The position numbers and the translations under genes are program-made. The notes under the pieces were generated by a model. The model worked only from the letters and a program-made list of their open reading frames with translations, made no database searches and was not told the DNA's origin. This document shows, piece by piece, positions 9,232-16,815 of a stretch of 64,000 nucleotides of DNA. This DNA is from Chitinophagales bacterium (GTDB lineage: Bacteria > Bacteroidota > Bacteroidia > Chitinophagales > Saprospiraceae): assembly GCA_017303475.1 (NCBI GenBank), contig JAFLBO010000001.1, forward strand, positions 496,001-560,000. The letters are read 5' to 3'. How positions within the stretch are numbered: position 1 is the first letter of the stretch; the number at the start of each line of letters is the position of its first letter.

Positions 9232-9718
9232 TCACATCTGTTTTGATTTCATTACTTTCGTGCCCGGCCCGATCACGGATTTTAATGAAGTATGAGAAGC
9301 TGTCGAACAGGAACGTGACAGGAACCTCATCACATGGGAATTTAAAACCTTCAGGAGAGGTATAGATACAGCAGGTTGTGGGGAGTTTGACTGTAATTTC
9401 TCCCGAAATGCCATTTGCTGCGCCTAATGGTTCAACATAAGGCAATTGCAGTGCCGGTTTAAAAAAGGAGTCGCGGGAGTCGCGAATAAATACACTACCG
9501 GTAGGATCGGATTCCGGATACCCCAGGTCCCCGTCGCCGTCAGTAAATGAGAAGGTTACAAACAAAGAATCCGTATATCCTTCGCCCTGATTCATGATAT
9601 TTTTAGACAAGCCGATGTACTTAATTTCTGGCTCATCCGGATAATCCGGAGGCTGAACACAATATCCCAGTAGTATAACGGCAATCAACGCCCCGACGAC
9701 ATAGCCCAGTTTTTTCAT
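9212..9718 (-). CDS. Lipoprotein of unknown function
   Basis: A 168-residue lipoprotein. The start is ATG 9718, giving MKKLGYVVGALIAVILLGYC with a lipobox ending at Cys20. The mature part has one acidic calcium-type loop (FTDGDGDLGYPESD) typical of many Bacteroidota surface lipoproteins, four Cys clustered at CCIY and FPCDE, and an Ig-like beta pattern ending in a charged segment (IKIRDRAGHESNEIKTDVIRL). It converges on rsmD with a 20-base overlap and is divergent from the LuxE-like gene. No enzyme motif is visible. Confidence 0.8.
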   Translation of the reverse strand: MKKLGYVVGALIAVILLGYCVQPPDYPDEPEIKYIGLSKNIMNQGEGYTDSLFVTFSFTDGDGDLGYPESDPTGSVFIRDSRDSFFKPALQLPYVEPLGAANGISGEITVKLPTTCCIYTSPEGFKFPCDEVPVTFLFDSFSYFIKIRDRAGHESNEIKTDVIRLRCQ

Positions 9719-9759
9719 AGTGGTTAAATTTGACCCAAAATTGGTACTTTTTCCTGAAG

Positions 9760-10743
9760 ATGCAAACTCCCGACCGGTCAGAAATATTGTCTTTACTTGA
9801 CAGAATCGGCGAACTGCCGTTTTCAAGGCTGGAAGATGCTGTTTATCACTACCAAAGCCGTAACAATCCACTTTACCAACAATTTCTGAATCTTTCCGGA
9901 GCCGGGGATAAACTTTCGTATCATCCGGGCTTGCCCATTCAGTTTTTTAAAACACAAGAAGTGCAATCAGGCGTCTGGCTGGCAAACAGTGTTTTTTCCA
10001 GCAGCGGCACAACAGGCCAACAAACTTCCAGGCATCTGGTTCGGGATATGGAGGTTTATTTGACCAATGCCTTAAAAGGCTTTGAGGCTTTTTATGGCCA
10101 TCCAAAAAACTGGGTCATTCTTGCCTTGCTGCCTTCTTATTTGGAAAGACAGGGCTCATCTCTGGTAGCCATGGTTGAACGACTCATTTCTTTGTCGGAA
10201 CACCAGGAAAGCGGCTTTTTTCTGAACAATTTTGACCAATTGAAGCAAACACTTCAAGCGTGCAGGAAGAAGGGCCGGCAAACACTTTTGCTTGGGGTCA
10301 GTTTTGCCCTGCTCGACTTTGCCGAATACGCCCCAATGGACCTTTCCGGAGTAATTATTATGGAAACCGGGGGGATGAAGGGCCGCAGAAAAGAACTGAC
10401 ACGCACAGAATTGCATCAACAACTCCGAGATGCGTTTGGTGTGGAGGATATTCATTCCGAATACGGCATGACTGAGCTTTTTTCTCAGGCATATTCGACC
10501 GGAGACGCTATTTTTCACCCAACGCCAACCATGCGGGTGTTTACTACAGAAATAAACGACCCGTTTTGTTTGGTGGCACAAGGAAAAACCGGTGTGCTGA
10601 ATGTGGTAGATTTAGCTAATCTGGATACCTGTAGTTTCATCCAGACGGAAGATCTGGGGCGGGTATATGCAGACGGCAGTTTTGAAATATTGGGGCGCTT
10701 GGATGCCGCCGAGCTCCGGGGTTGCAACCTGATGGTAGAGTAG
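9760..10743 (+). CDS. LuxE-like acyl-protein synthetase (adenylate-forming)
   Basis: A 327-residue member of the LuxE/PaaK adenylate-forming superfamily, which activates a carboxylate with ATP. The Gly/Ser-rich ATP loop SSGTTGQQTSRH, the GGMKGRRKELTRTEL segment, the HSEYGMTELFSQAYS motif and the late TEDLGRVYADGSFEILGRLDAAELRG motif are all in order. The substrate is unknown; in Bacteroidota such proteins sit near cell-wall or lipid genes. ATG 9760 is the first ATG; an upstream TTG (9730) would add ten residues. The stop codon region carries a KOPS-like octamer. Confidence 0.85.
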   Translation: MQTPDRSEILSLLDRIGELPFSRLEDAVYHYQSRNNPLYQQFLNLSGAGDKLSYHPGLPIQFFKTQEVQSGVWLANSVFSSSGTTGQQTSRHLVRDMEVYLTNALKGFEAFYGHPKNWVILALLPSYLERQGSSLVAMVERLISLSEHQESGFFLNNFDQLKQTLQACRKKGRQTLLLGVSFALLDFAEYAPMDLSGVIIMETGGMKGRRKELTRTELHQQLRDAFGVEDIHSEYGMTELFSQAYSTGDAIFHPTPTMRVFTTEINDPFCLVAQGKTGVLNVVDLANLDTCSFIQTEDLGRVYADGSFEILGRLDAAELRGCNLMVE

Positions 10744-10750
10744 GGCAGGG
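10743..10750 (+). other. KOPS-like octamer GGGCAGGG pointing right, towards dif
   Basis: An exact match to the E. coli FtsK-orienting consensus GGGNAGGG. It begins on the last base of the LuxE-like stop codon and is followed by GAGAGG. Confidence 0.6.
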
Positions 10751-10773
10751 GAGAGGTAAATTTTTGTTACAAT

Positions 10774-11304
10774 ATGAAAAGAATAGGACTTTTATCAGAT
10801 ACACATTCATTTCTGGATGAACGTGTTATGACGCATTTTGCAGAATGTGATGAAATTTGGCATGCTGGCGATGTGGGCGATATTAGGGTATGGGATGCCC
10901 TAAAAGCGTTTAAACCCGTGCGGGGAGTGTATGGCAACATTGATGGCGCCAAATTGAGGGCAGAACTGCCTCTGGACCTGCGCTTTGAGTGTGAAGGTGT
11001 ACCTGTTTTTATGACCCACATTGGAGGTTATCCGGGTCGTTACGAGCCCAGGGTAGGCAAATTACTGCGGGAAGACCCTCCCACAGGTGGCTTGTTCATC
11101 AGCGGTCATTCTCATATCCTGAAAGTTATGCCGGATAAAACACTTGGGTTTTTACACATTAACCCGGGTGCTTGCGGAAATGAAGGCTGGCATAAGGTGA
11201 AAACGCTGATCAGGTTTTCGCTGGATGATGGTCAAATCAAAGATTTGCAAATAATTGAATTGGGAAACAAAGGGATTGTAGCCGGTAACGAAAAAATGAA
11301 GTAA
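10774..11304 (+). CDS. YfcE/MJ0936-type metallophosphodiesterase
   Basis: A 176-residue calcineurin-like phosphoesterase. Metal ligands are visible in order: DTH (Asp9, His11), GDVGD (Asp33), GNID (Asn56, the GNxD motif), and the C-terminal MTHIGG (His82) and GHSH (His111, His113). Members of the MJ0936/YfcE group hydrolyse phosphodiesters with Mn or Ni; the native substrate is not known. It is cytoplasmic, with no signal. It starts 30 bases after the LuxE-like gene and is likely co-transcribed with it. The promoter of the downstream tRNA lies over its stop codon. Confidence 0.92.
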   Translation: MKRIGLLSDTHSFLDERVMTHFAECDEIWHAGDVGDIRVWDALKAFKPVRGVYGNIDGAKLRAELPLDLRFECEGVPVFMTHIGGYPGRYEPRVGKLLREDPPTGGLFISGHSHILKVMPDKTLGFLHINPGACGNEGWHKVKTLIRFSLDDGQIKDLQIIELGNKGIVAGNEKMK

Positions 11305-11310
11305 CTTTGC
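11302..11310 (+). promoter_or_regulatory. -7 element (TAACTTTGC) for tRNA-Arg
   Basis: A perfect TAnnTTTGC overlapping the end of the phosphodiesterase gene, followed by GCCCGCAAA. TTTGCG and CGCAAA form a 14-base palindrome that also occurs at the ychF promoter. Confidence 0.7.
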
Positions 11311-11324
11311 GCCCGCAAAATCCA

Positions 11325-11396
11325 GGTCTCATAGTTCAACGGATAGAATAGAAGTTTCCTAAACTTTAGATGTGGGTTCGATTCCCGCTGAGACCA
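11325..11396 (+). tRNA. tRNA-Arg, anticodon CCT
   Basis: A complete cloverleaf: 7-bp acceptor (GGTCTCA / TGAGACC), D stem GTTC/GAAT, anticodon stem GAAGT/ACTTT with loop TTCCTAA (anticodon CCT, codon AGG), T stem GTGGG/CCCGC with loop TTCGATT, and discriminator A. The 3' CCA is not encoded (ACA follows). T-rich sequence downstream (11400-11414) may end the transcript. Confidence 0.95.
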
Positions 11397-11433
11397 CAAT
11401 TTTTCATTTTTTTTGAAGTTCACCCAAAAAAAT

Positions 11434-11463
11434 TTTGAAAAAGATTTTTGTTTGTTACTTTTG
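11434..11463 (+). promoter_or_regulatory. Bacteroidota promoter for the 46-residue gene
   Basis: -33 TTTG (11434-11437) and -7 TACTTTTG (11456-11463) are separated by 18 bases, both matching consensus. Leader of about 40 bases to ATG 11508. Confidence 0.75.
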
Positions 11464-11507
11464 ACCGTTCTTAAAAAAGACACAACTACACTTAAAATCT
11501 CGGAGTC

Positions 11508-11648
11508 ATGTACAACAACACATACCTCGTCATATACAAAAAGCCAGGAAGCAACACCCAATATAAGGAAATTACTTCCAATCTTGAGTTGACCATTGAG
11601 ACCTTAAAGGCCCAGGGTTATATCATTATTGATATTATTGATATCTAA
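11508..11648 (+). CDS. 46-residue small protein, not recognised
   Basis: ATG 11508 to TAA 11648 encodes MYNNTYLVIYKKPGSN... with a C-terminal hydrophobic strand (GYIIIDIIDI). The pattern is an alternating beta strand (TYLVIYKK), a charged loop, a helix (LELTIETLKAQ) and a strand, a beta-alpha-beta form like a tiny soluble protein. GGAG lies seven bases before the ATG. It has its own consensus promoter and is followed by a perfect 19-bp terminator hairpin, so it is a complete transcription unit. No function can be assigned; the careful flanking signals argue for a real gene. Confidence 0.7.
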   Translation: MYNNTYLVIYKKPGSNTQYKEITSNLELTIETLKAQGYIIIDIIDI

Positions 11649-11671
11649 CAACTCACGTTGTAAGTAATAGG

Positions 11672-11725
11672 GGAAACAAAAAGCCCACCTAGCAATGTAA
11701 TTTTGCAGGTGGGCTTTTTGTTTCC
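11672..11725 (+). terminator. Perfect 19-bp hairpin; terminator of the small gene, with a -7 element in the loop
   Basis: Arms 11672-11690 and 11707-11725 are perfectly complementary (GGAAACAAAAAGCCCACCT). T-rich arms on both strands make it bidirectional. The 16-base loop contains TAATTTTGC (11698-11706), a full -7 match, 40 bases before the next gene. Confidence 0.8.
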
Positions 11726-11744
11726 AGATACAATTTGAACCTTG

Positions 11745-13187
11745 ATGAGAAAGAAAACGCAGAAAATCGATCAACACACCAACAAGATTTGGCAAACGCT
11801 GAAATGCTTGAATCACGAACAGCATATACGATTGCTCAGGTTTCTTCGCTCTCCATACTTTATTTCCAGCAAGACCATGGCCCCCTTGGCCGAATGGCTG
11901 ATTCGCCTTATCGAAAAAGGAGAAGAGGGATTTGATCGTCAATTAGCATGGAGCAAGTTATTCCCCGGCACCACTTATGATGATGTAAACTTCAGAAAAT
12001 TGTGTTCGGAGTTAGGTCGACACACCAATACCTTCATGGCTCATGAAAATTTTAACGCCGATGAGGTACGCCAATCCATTGAAGCCCTAACATTCGCGGT
12101 AAGTCACAAAATAGAACCTGTGCTCAGTGGTAATATGCGGCAGGCCAGAGCACTTATTGAAGAAAAAAGCTACCATTCTTTCGGTGATTTTTTATCCAAT
12201 TTTCAAATAGAGCAGCAACATTATGCAATGATGGACTATGCTGTAAAAGTGAACACCAGGGCGAATTTAGAGGAGTTGTCATCTCAGCTGGACTTATTTT
12301 ACCTTTTGGAAAAATTGAAAATTTTTAGCGCTGCTATTAGCCAGCAAAGGACAGGAAGTTTCAAGTACGATCTCCATTTACTACAGGAAATACTAGATTA
12401 CCTAAAAGCATTTCAAGTTGACGAAGTACCAGAATTGGCCTTATATTATTACTCATTTTTAACATTATATGAAGAGGATGAGGTGTCTCACTATTATAAA
12501 TTTCGTCGGTTGCTTGATCGGTTTGCAACTTTAATGCCACAGCAGGAAGCCATTGAGCTATACGATTCTGCATTGCACTATTGTACCGGGAAAATTAATA
12601 AAGGAGAAAGGGCGTTTTTCCAGGAGTATTTCACGCTTTTTGAGCAAGCACTCGAAAAAGGGGTTTTCCTCCAAAAAGGAGAATTGGCCGCATGGAGATA
12701 TACCAATATTGCTGGTGCGGCTTTGGGGTTGGGTAAAATTGAATGGGCAGAACAGTTCGTTCAAAACTATAAAAAACACCTCCCAATCGACTCCAGACAA
12801 AACACTTACGCATTCAATCTGGCAAGGGTTTTTCGTTTTCAAAAGAAATTCAACGAAGTTCTTGACTTGTTGCAAAACGTTGAATATGAAGATATTGGAG
12901 TGAACCTGATCAGCAAAATGACTCTACTGATTACCCATTATGAAAGAAAAGATATTGAAGTGCTGGAATCCTTTTTAGATGCCTTCAGAGTTTTCTTGAA
13001 CAGACACAAACACATACCTCAGCAGAGGCGACTTAGCTATCTGAACCTGATCAAATACACCAGACAACTTATCCGAATTGTACCCGGCGACAAGAAGGCT
13101 ATTAAGAAATTGAAAGATTCCATCCTGGAGCAAAGGGGGACCATCGTAAGTCACGAATGGCTCCTGGAAAAAATAGACGAGCTCTAA
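11745..13187 (+). CDS. Cytoplasmic all-helical protein of unknown function
   Basis: A 480-residue protein without signal or membrane segments. ATG 11745 is preferred to the TTG just before it (11742). The sequence is almost wholly helical, with TPR/HEAT-like pairs: for example KIWQTLKCLNHEQHIRLLRFL near the start, then long charged helices (LYDSALHYCTGKINKGERAFFQEYFTLFEQALEKG, WAEQFVQNYKKHLP) and a basic tail ending HEWLLEKIDEL. The opening helices with RLLRFLRSPYF are, from memory, a form seen in multi-copy Saprospiria hypothetical proteins, but no family name can be given. It is a single gene between a terminator and a convergent acyltransferase. Confidence 0.7.
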   Translation: MRKKTQKIDQHTNKIWQTLKCLNHEQHIRLLRFLRSPYFISSKTMAPLAEWLIRLIEKGEEGFDRQLAWSKLFPGTTYDDVNFRKLCSELGRHTNTFMAHENFNADEVRQSIEALTFAVSHKIEPVLSGNMRQARALIEEKSYHSFGDFLSNFQIEQQHYAMMDYAVKVNTRANLEELSSQLDLFYLLEKLKIFSAAISQQRTGSFKYDLHLLQEILDYLKAFQVDEVPELALYYYSFLTLYEEDEVSHYYKFRRLLDRFATLMPQQEAIELYDSALHYCTGKINKGERAFFQEYFTLFEQALEKGVFLQKGELAAWRYTNIAGAALGLGKIEWAEQFVQNYKKHLPIDSRQNTYAFNLARVFRFQKKFNEVLDLLQNVEYEDIGVNLISKMTLLITHYERKDIEVLESFLDAFRVFLNRHKHIPQQRRLSYLNLIKYTRQLIRIVPGDKKAIKKLKDSILEQRGTIVSHEWLLEKIDEL

Positions 13188-13209
13188 TTTTCAATTCTTA
13201 GAACACACT

Positions 13210-14235
13210 CTAAACCCCAAACTTGTCCATAAACCAACGCTCAAAATAACGATACGATAAATGGCTCAAAACCATACTTCCTATCAATGACAAGATAAAT
13301 ACCTGCCAGCCCAAAGGCGCCACACCTGCCTTACGTATAATAAATTGTACACCACGAAATACCACCGGATGCCACAAATACAAGGAATAAGAGATTAAAC
13401 CCAGCCAGGCTAAAACCTTTCCGGCCACTCCCTCCAACTTTGGTACAGCCATTAGATACAACCAAACACTCAACAGGACTAAAAAGCTTAAAACCAAGCG
13501 ATTATAGCCGTAAACCAAACCAAAGGCATTGTCTGAAACAGGCCAGCTAAAAAATAAAAAAGCCACTACTACCAACAAAAGCCCGCTCCATAGCGACTTT
13601 TTTCTCCATTGACCTCTTGCCATCCAGACTCCGGCCACAAAAAACACAGCATGATTTAACACCTGAACATATGTTGGCCACCAGTATTCCTGCACCTGTA
13701 CAGCCGGATCATAACCCCAAAAAGCATAATACACCCAGCCCAGACCAGTCAGAACGACAACTCCAGGCAAACGCCAACCCGAACCAGCAAGAAAAATCAG
13801 TGGAAAAAACGCATAATACACCAACTCGCAACCAATAGACCAGGCGCCCGTGGCAATATCCCTGGCCGGATTTATCCAGCCAAATAAGCCGGTAAAGTTC
13901 AGTAGCACATCTGTCAAACTGCGCTGCTTATCATCAATCAAAAGGGTGCAAAAAGTTACCAGGCATAACAATGGAAAGATCCGCCAGAATCGTTTGCTGT
14001 AAAATCTTTTCCAGGAAGCTATATGCCAATCTAACCGATCCTTGTACGCAAGGGCAAGTGTCAGACCACTCAATACAAAGAAAATACTGACCGCGTACAC
14101 GCCCAGCCTGCCCTGTGGAAGCGAAGCATCCCAGCGACCATTCAGCCATTTGTCATAGTGAAATAACAACACAGCCAGGGCCATTAGCCCCCGCAAATAA
14201 TCCAAAGATTCTCGTCTGTTAACCGGAGAGGTCAC
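13210..14235 (-). CDS. Acyltransferase 3 (OafA/YrhL-type) membrane protein
   Basis: A 341-residue membrane acyltransferase that would O-acylate a surface sugar or lipid with acyl-CoA. The N-terminal motif RRESLDYLRGLMALAVLLFHY carries the conserved R-x(n)-LRG and the catalytic-site His of HY; a second motif (YSLYLWHPVVF) is near residue 285. About ten hydrophobic helices are seen. The start is GTG 14235, which overlaps the ychF stop (TGA) by four bases as GTGA. The next in-frame Met would remove the first motif. It is therefore translationally coupled to ychF although the functions are unrelated. Confidence 0.88.
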   Translation of the reverse strand: MTSPVNRRESLDYLRGLMALAVLLFHYDKWLNGRWDASLPQGRLGVYAVSIFFVLSGLTLALAYKDRLDWHIASWKRFYSKRFWRIFPLLCLVTFCTLLIDDKQRSLTDVLLNFTGLFGWINPARDIATGAWSIGCELVYYAFFPLIFLAGSGWRLPGVVVLTGLGWVYYAFWGYDPAVQVQEYWWPTYVQVLNHAVFFVAGVWMARGQWRKKSLWSGLLLVVVAFLFFSWPVSDNAFGLVYGYNRLVLSFLVLLSVWLYLMAVPKLEGVAGKVLAWLGLISYSLYLWHPVVFRGVQFIIRKAGVAPLGWQVFILSLIGSMVLSHLSYRYFERWFMDKFGV

Positions 14236-15338
14236 ACGTTGAAACGGAAATGCATCAGGTCGCCATCAATAACCATGTACTCCTTGCCCTCAACCGCCAT
14301 TTTACCGGCTTCCTTGACCTTGGCTTCTGAACCAAGCGTTACAAAATCGTTGTACTTGATTACCTCGGCACGGATGAATCCTTTTTCAAAATCCGAGTGG
14401 ATAACACCCGCAGCTTCTGGAGCTTTGGCGCCATTGCGTACCGTCCAGGCGCGTACCTCTTTTTCACCCACCGTAAAGTAAGTGATGAGGTTGAGCAGTT
14501 TATAGGCAGAACGAATCAACCTGTTTACGCCTGGTTCGCTTAGGCCCATCATTTCCAGGAATTCCACCCGTTCTTCGGCAGATTCCATTTCAGCAATTTG
14601 CGCCTCAATGCCGGCACAGATATGGATCACTTCAGCATTTTCTGCGGCTACAGCCTGGCGGAAAGCTGCAGTATGCGCGTTGCCGGTTTCAATGGCCGCC
14701 TCATCTACGTTGCAAACGTACAACACAGGTTTAGCCGTCAGCAAAGTCAGGTCCTTGGTAACCAGATACCGACCATCGTCGTCCAGATCAGCCAACAATT
14801 CACGTACTACGCGACCAGTTTCCAGATGCGCTTTTACCTTGGTCAACACCTCAAGCGCTTTCAATTCTTCTTTATTTCCTGCTTTAGCTGCACGCGCAGT
14901 TTTGTCAATGCGCTTTTCAACAGTCTCCAGATCCTTGAAGCTCAGCTCCAGGTCAATGATTTCTTTATCCCGTACCGGATTCACTGAGCCATCCACATGT
15001 ACTACATTATCGTCGTCAAAACAACGCACCACGTGTACAATGGCGTCTACCTCGCGGATATTGGCCAAAAACTGGTTGCCCAATCCTTCCCCTTTACTGG
15101 CGCCTTTGATCAAGCCGGCAATGTCCACAATTTCCACGGTGGTGGGAACTGTTCTTTGTGGCTGTACCATATCGGTGAGCTTGTCCAAACGCACATCAGG
15201 CACCGTAATAATGCCTACGTTAGGATCTTTGGTTGCGAATGGATAGTTGGCCGCCAGGGCTTTTCCGTTGGTCAGCGCGTTAAAGAGCGTAGATTTGCCG
15301 ACGTTTGGAAGGCCGACGATACCACATTGAAGTGCCAT
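14232..15338 (-). CDS. ychF: Ribosome-binding ATPase YchF (OLA1 family)
   Basis: A 368-residue universally conserved P-loop protein of the Obg clade that prefers ATP and binds ribosomes. G1 GLPNVGKST, G3 DIAGLIKGASKGEGLG, the YchF-type NVDE in place of NKxD, the coiled-coil insert (VEKRIDKTARAAKAG) and the C-terminal TGS-like domain ending FRFNV are all visible. The start is ATG 15338 (MALQCGIVG); longer frames enter the promoter. It lies upstream of and overlaps the acyltransferase gene. Confidence 0.97.
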   Translation of the reverse strand: MALQCGIVGLPNVGKSTLFNALTNGKALAANYPFATKDPNVGIITVPDVRLDKLTDMVQPQRTVPTTVEIVDIAGLIKGASKGEGLGNQFLANIREVDAIVHVVRCFDDDNVVHVDGSVNPVRDKEIIDLELSFKDLETVEKRIDKTARAAKAGNKEELKALEVLTKVKAHLETGRVVRELLADLDDDGRYLVTKDLTLLTAKPVLYVCNVDEAAIETGNAHTAAFRQAVAAENAEVIHICAGIEAQIAEMESAEERVEFLEMMGLSEPGVNRLIRSAYKLLNLITYFTVGEKEVRAWTVRNGAKAPEAAGVIHSDFEKGFIRAEVIKYNDFVTLGSEAKVKEAGKMAVEGKEYMVIDGDLMHFRFNV

Positions 15339-15398
15339 TTTAAAGGAGATTTTGCTGTGCTTCCGAAATTTGATTTCGTCTGCGTTGAATTTGCGGGC

Positions 15399-15407
15399 GC
15401 AAAAGTA
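15399..15407 (-). promoter_or_regulatory. -7 element (TACTTTTGC) for ychF
   Basis: Minus-strand TACTTTTGCGCCCGCAAA; the 14 bases from TTTGCG are identical to those at the tRNA-Arg promoter. Leader of about 55 bases. Confidence 0.65.
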
Positions 15408-15424
15408 GATAAAATTTGGAGATA

Positions 15425-16021
15425 TTACGCATGCCCTAAAAGCTCTCTGCCTGTTTTTCCACAACAAAAAAGCAAATCCAGTACCGAAAGCCCGGAAATG
15501 AAGCCGTGTTTTTCCTGGAACACCTGAGGGTAGGGCAGGGGAGTGAGCGGAGGCGCCTTCCGGCCATCCTGCCCCTTGGGCCAGCTTCCAGGCCTGTAGT
15601 ATTGCTCTTCCAGCGCAAATACACCCTGCCAGCCCAGTTTTCGGGTCAGGATATAGTCCGTTATCTCCTGATTGAGGTCGAATAAAAACTCCCGTTTTCC
15701 TAATATAATCCGTTCAATATCAGCACCATAGTGATCAAAATAAGGCGCATTTCCATAAGCCGCCTGAATACTGCGCCAATGCTGCCGCTGCCAGGGCTCT
15801 TCATAGGAAATCCGTACTTCCCGAATGGGCGTTTGCTGATGCTTTCCTTTTACCAAAGGTATACTGAGTCGCTGCATACCATTCGGACCGGCAATGAAAC
15901 ACTTGTTTCGCAGTCCGCCTTTCTGGTAATGCTCTGCCGCATCCAGATAAACCATTCGGTGCTGCCAAACAGCCATACACCAGGAAATGGATGGGAAATA
16001 TTGGGTTTCAAGCAGTAACAT
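15425..16021 (-). CDS. WbqC family protein
   Basis: A 198-residue WbqC-like protein (PF08889), a family often found with surface-sugar genes and without an established reaction. Motifs seen: TQYFPSISWCMAV, YLDAAEHYQKGGLRNKC, IPLVKGK, WQRQHWRSIQAAYGNAPYFDHY, and a C-terminal PYPQVF...GFISGLSVLDLLFCCG. ATG 16021 was chosen; a TTG six bases earlier is in frame. It overlaps the preceding TraB-like gene by 14 bases, so the two are coupled. Two overlapping KOPS-like octamers lie inside it. Confidence 0.85.
   Translation of the reverse strand: MLLLETQYFPSISWCMAVWQHRMVYLDAAEHYQKGGLRNKCFIAGPNGMQRLSIPLVKGKHQQTPIREVRISYEEPWQRQHWRSIQAAYGNAPYFDHYGADIERIILGKREFLFDLNQEITDYILTRKLGWQGVFALEEQYYRPGSWPKGQDGRKAPPLTPLPYPQVFQEKHGFISGLSVLDLLFCCGKTGRELLGHA
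15528..15540 (+). other. Two overlapping KOPS-like octamers, GGGTAGGG and GGGCAGGG, pointing right towards dif
   Basis: GGGTAGGG at 15528-15535 and GGGCAGGG at 15533-15540, sharing three G. They lie in the WbqC gene, which is on the other strand. Confidence 0.6.
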
Positions 16022-16808
16022 ATCCAACAGGTGAAACCGTAAACCCGGCTTTTTTTATCAAACGTAGCATGCCCTTACCTCCCGCCAAATGACCGGCGCC
16101 AACAGCGCAAAACAAGGACTCCTGATTAGCTAATGTTGCAAATCGTTCCGCCATCAGTTTGTTTCTGCGAAACAGCAACTCATGTCGCATGCCTTTTGCA
16201 TCTTTTCTGGCCGCTTTGTATAAAGATTGGATGTCGCCCGACATGTACCATTTTAGCATGCTACGCATACGCTTTTTGTGGCGAGATTCATTTTTCACCA
16301 GCCAAACCAGGCTTTTTACATGACTTTCCAATGGAATTCGGTGAATGGTTTCCATTTGAGCGGCAAAACTTTCCACTCCGGTAGTACGTATCCCGTTTGC
16401 ACGGGCGTGATGCCATAGAGTTTCGTCAAGCGAGTAGGGCGTCTCCGTCAATAAATTGGCCATACTCAGGGTAGAAGAAACACTCATCGGATGTTCTTCA
16501 CGAAATGCCTCGGCTGTAGCGCCCAACTTATGCTGGGCTAAAAAATCGAGACATTTCCAGGCTTTTTTGCCAATAAGTTGCTGCAAATCAACACCTTCTG
16601 GTAATTTCAAAGCCTCTGCAAGCGCTGCAGGGTCTGATTCTAAAAAATCGAATTCAGTGGCAAACAAATTGCAGGTTTCCAGGTGTGTCTTGGCTACTTC
16701 GAGCCAACGAAAAGCGCGCAGATCGCGCACATGCATGGTGCCAAATAAATAGGAAGGATTGCCGCCTTCTTTCGGCGTAATGCGCCAAAGCAGCGATTTT
16801 TTGGGCAT
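16008..16808 (-). CDS. TraB/GumN family protein
   Basis: A 266-residue TraB/GumN (PF01963) protein, a family of proposed metal-dependent hydrolases related to Tiki proteases. The first motif LFGTMHVRDLRAF and the last motif CAVGAGHLAGGKGMLRLIKKAGFTVSPV are intact, with conserved Gly-His pairs in both. Unlike most bacterial members there is no signal peptide: the protein opens MPKKSLLWRITPKEGG, so a cytoplasmic location is expected. It ends over the first bases of the WbqC gene and begins eight bases after the SPOR-like gene stop, forming a three-gene run. Confidence 0.85.
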   Translation of the reverse strand: MPKKSLLWRITPKEGGNPSYLFGTMHVRDLRAFRWLEVAKTHLETCNLFATEFDFLESDPAALAEALKLPEGVDLQQLIGKKAWKCLDFLAQHKLGATAEAFREEHPMSVSSTLSMANLLTETPYSLDETLWHHARANGIRTTGVESFAAQMETIHRIPLESHVKSLVWLVKNESRHKKRMRSMLKWYMSGDIQSLYKAARKDAKGMRHELLFRRNKLMAERFATLANQESLFCAVGAGHLAGGKGMLRLIKKAGFTVSPVGYVTA

Positions 16809-16815
16809 AAATCAG

